Assembly: GCA_903872875.1 (NCBI GenBank)
Contig: CAIQMJ010000242.1
Span: 1-6,088 of the forward strand
Direction: 5' to 3'
From: an uncultured Variovorax sp.
GTDB lineage: Bacteria > Pseudomonadota > Gammaproteobacteria > Burkholderiales > Burkholderiaceae_C
DNA length: 6,088 bases
Shown here: piece after piece, positions 5,787-6,088 of the stretch
Layout of the letters: every line of letters starts with the position of its first letter
How positions within the stretch are numbered: position 1 is the first letter of the stretch
Notes under the pieces: generated by a model
What the model was told of the DNA's origin: nothing
Seen by the model: the letters and a program-made list of their open reading frames with translations, nothing else
Database searches by the model: none
Made by a program: the position numbers and the translations under genes

Positions 5787-6088
5787 TGTTCGGCCTGCTC
5801 CGCCACGATGGAAGCAAAGACGGCCTCAAGCAGGCCCGGGTACCGGCTCTGCAAGTCATCGATGCGCAATTGCACGTACCTCAACGTGCCCTCCAGTCGC
5901 GTCTGGGTCAGTCCGGCTTCGCGCATCCGGGCAAAGTGATAGGAAAGCCGGGTCTTCGAGGCATGGTCCTTGAAGGCGGAGCAGTTGAGCTCGCCCTCCT
6001 GCGCCAATCTCGCGAGGATCTGCCGGCGCACCGGGTCGCTCAGGGCGTCGTATATCGCCGACAGGTTGATCTGGTGTGATTCCGGGTG
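5777..6088 (-). CDS. ArsR-type winged-helix transcriptional regulator (5' end beyond window)
   Basis: The reverse frame is open from the right edge to the TAA at 5777-5779 and gives 103 residues of a cytoplasmic DNA-binding regulator. It contains INLSAIYDALSDPVRRQILA, the typical ArsR helix with the DPxRRxIL signature. The recognition-helix region SKTRLSYHFARMREAGL and the wing TRLEGTLRYVQLR follow, then a C-terminal helix ending RYPGLLEAVFASIV. A GTG at 6031 lies inside the DPVRR motif, so it is very unlikely to be the start; the true start is to the right of 6088. The paired-Cys metal motif (ELCVCDL) of classical arsenic/cadmium sensors is replaced by ELNCSAF with a single Cys, so a metal-sensing role is not supported. 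It converges on the binding-protein operon. It may regulate a gene to its right rather than this operon; the sequence does not decide. Confidence 0.88.
   Translation of the reverse strand, partial: HPESHQINLSAIYDALSDPVRRQILARLAQEGELNCSAFKDHASKTRLSYHFARMREAGLTQTRLEGTLRYVQLRIDDLQSRYPGLLEAVFASIVAEQAEQAG

Noticed and set aside
5777..6031. Complete 84-residue regulator starting at GTG 6031
   Set aside because: The GTG falls inside the DPVRR motif. The conserved ArsR helix continues upstream in frame to the window edge, so the gene is truncated rather than short.
5717..6079. 120-codon plus-strand frame at the right end
   Set aside because: It is antisense to the ArsR-type gene, which has clear family motifs. 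The plus-strand product shows none.

Overview
The window is GC-rich and densely packed. Codon third positions are dominated by G and C, and the gene families present are typical of metabolically versatile Proteobacteria. I infer a betaproteobacterium of the Burkholderiales type (Variovorax, Bordetella or Achromobacter-like), but nothing here fixes the genus. There are no rRNA or tRNA genes, insertion sequences or CRISPR arrays. Every visible gene reads as an intact frame except where the window edge cuts it.

Layout. Positions 1-1329 (minus strand) hold two inner-membrane permease genes of a branched-chain amino acid-type (HAAT family) ABC transporter: livH, then livM, joined by an ATGA stop/start overlap. 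livM runs off the left edge, and the ATPase genes are not visible. Positions 1330-1600 are the divergent intergenic region, which carries a perfect 12-bp palindrome. Positions 1601-5704 (plus strand) hold four genes with gaps of 40, 46 and 37 bp that look like one transcription unit: a small NTF2/SnoaL-fold protein, a cytochrome P450 resembling the CYP199A family, and two tandem, about 73% identical periplasmic substrate-binding proteins. Positions 5705-5776 are a short convergent gap with hairpins. Positions 5777-6088 (minus strand) hold the C-terminal part of an ArsR-type winged-helix regulator that is cut by the right edge.

How the parts may work together. The binding proteins would capture a small carboxylated solute in the periplasm and pass it to LivH/LivM. 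The P450 keeps the residues that, as I recall the CYP199A4 work, clamp the carboxylate of para-substituted benzoates, while several positions that contact the para-substituent differ. The most economical reading is an uptake-plus-oxidation module for an aromatic (or similar planar) carboxylic acid. The NTF2-like protein may be an accessory enzyme, since it keeps an Asp/His pair reminiscent of scytalone dehydratase. The substrate assignment is inference. The family assignments come directly from the sequence.
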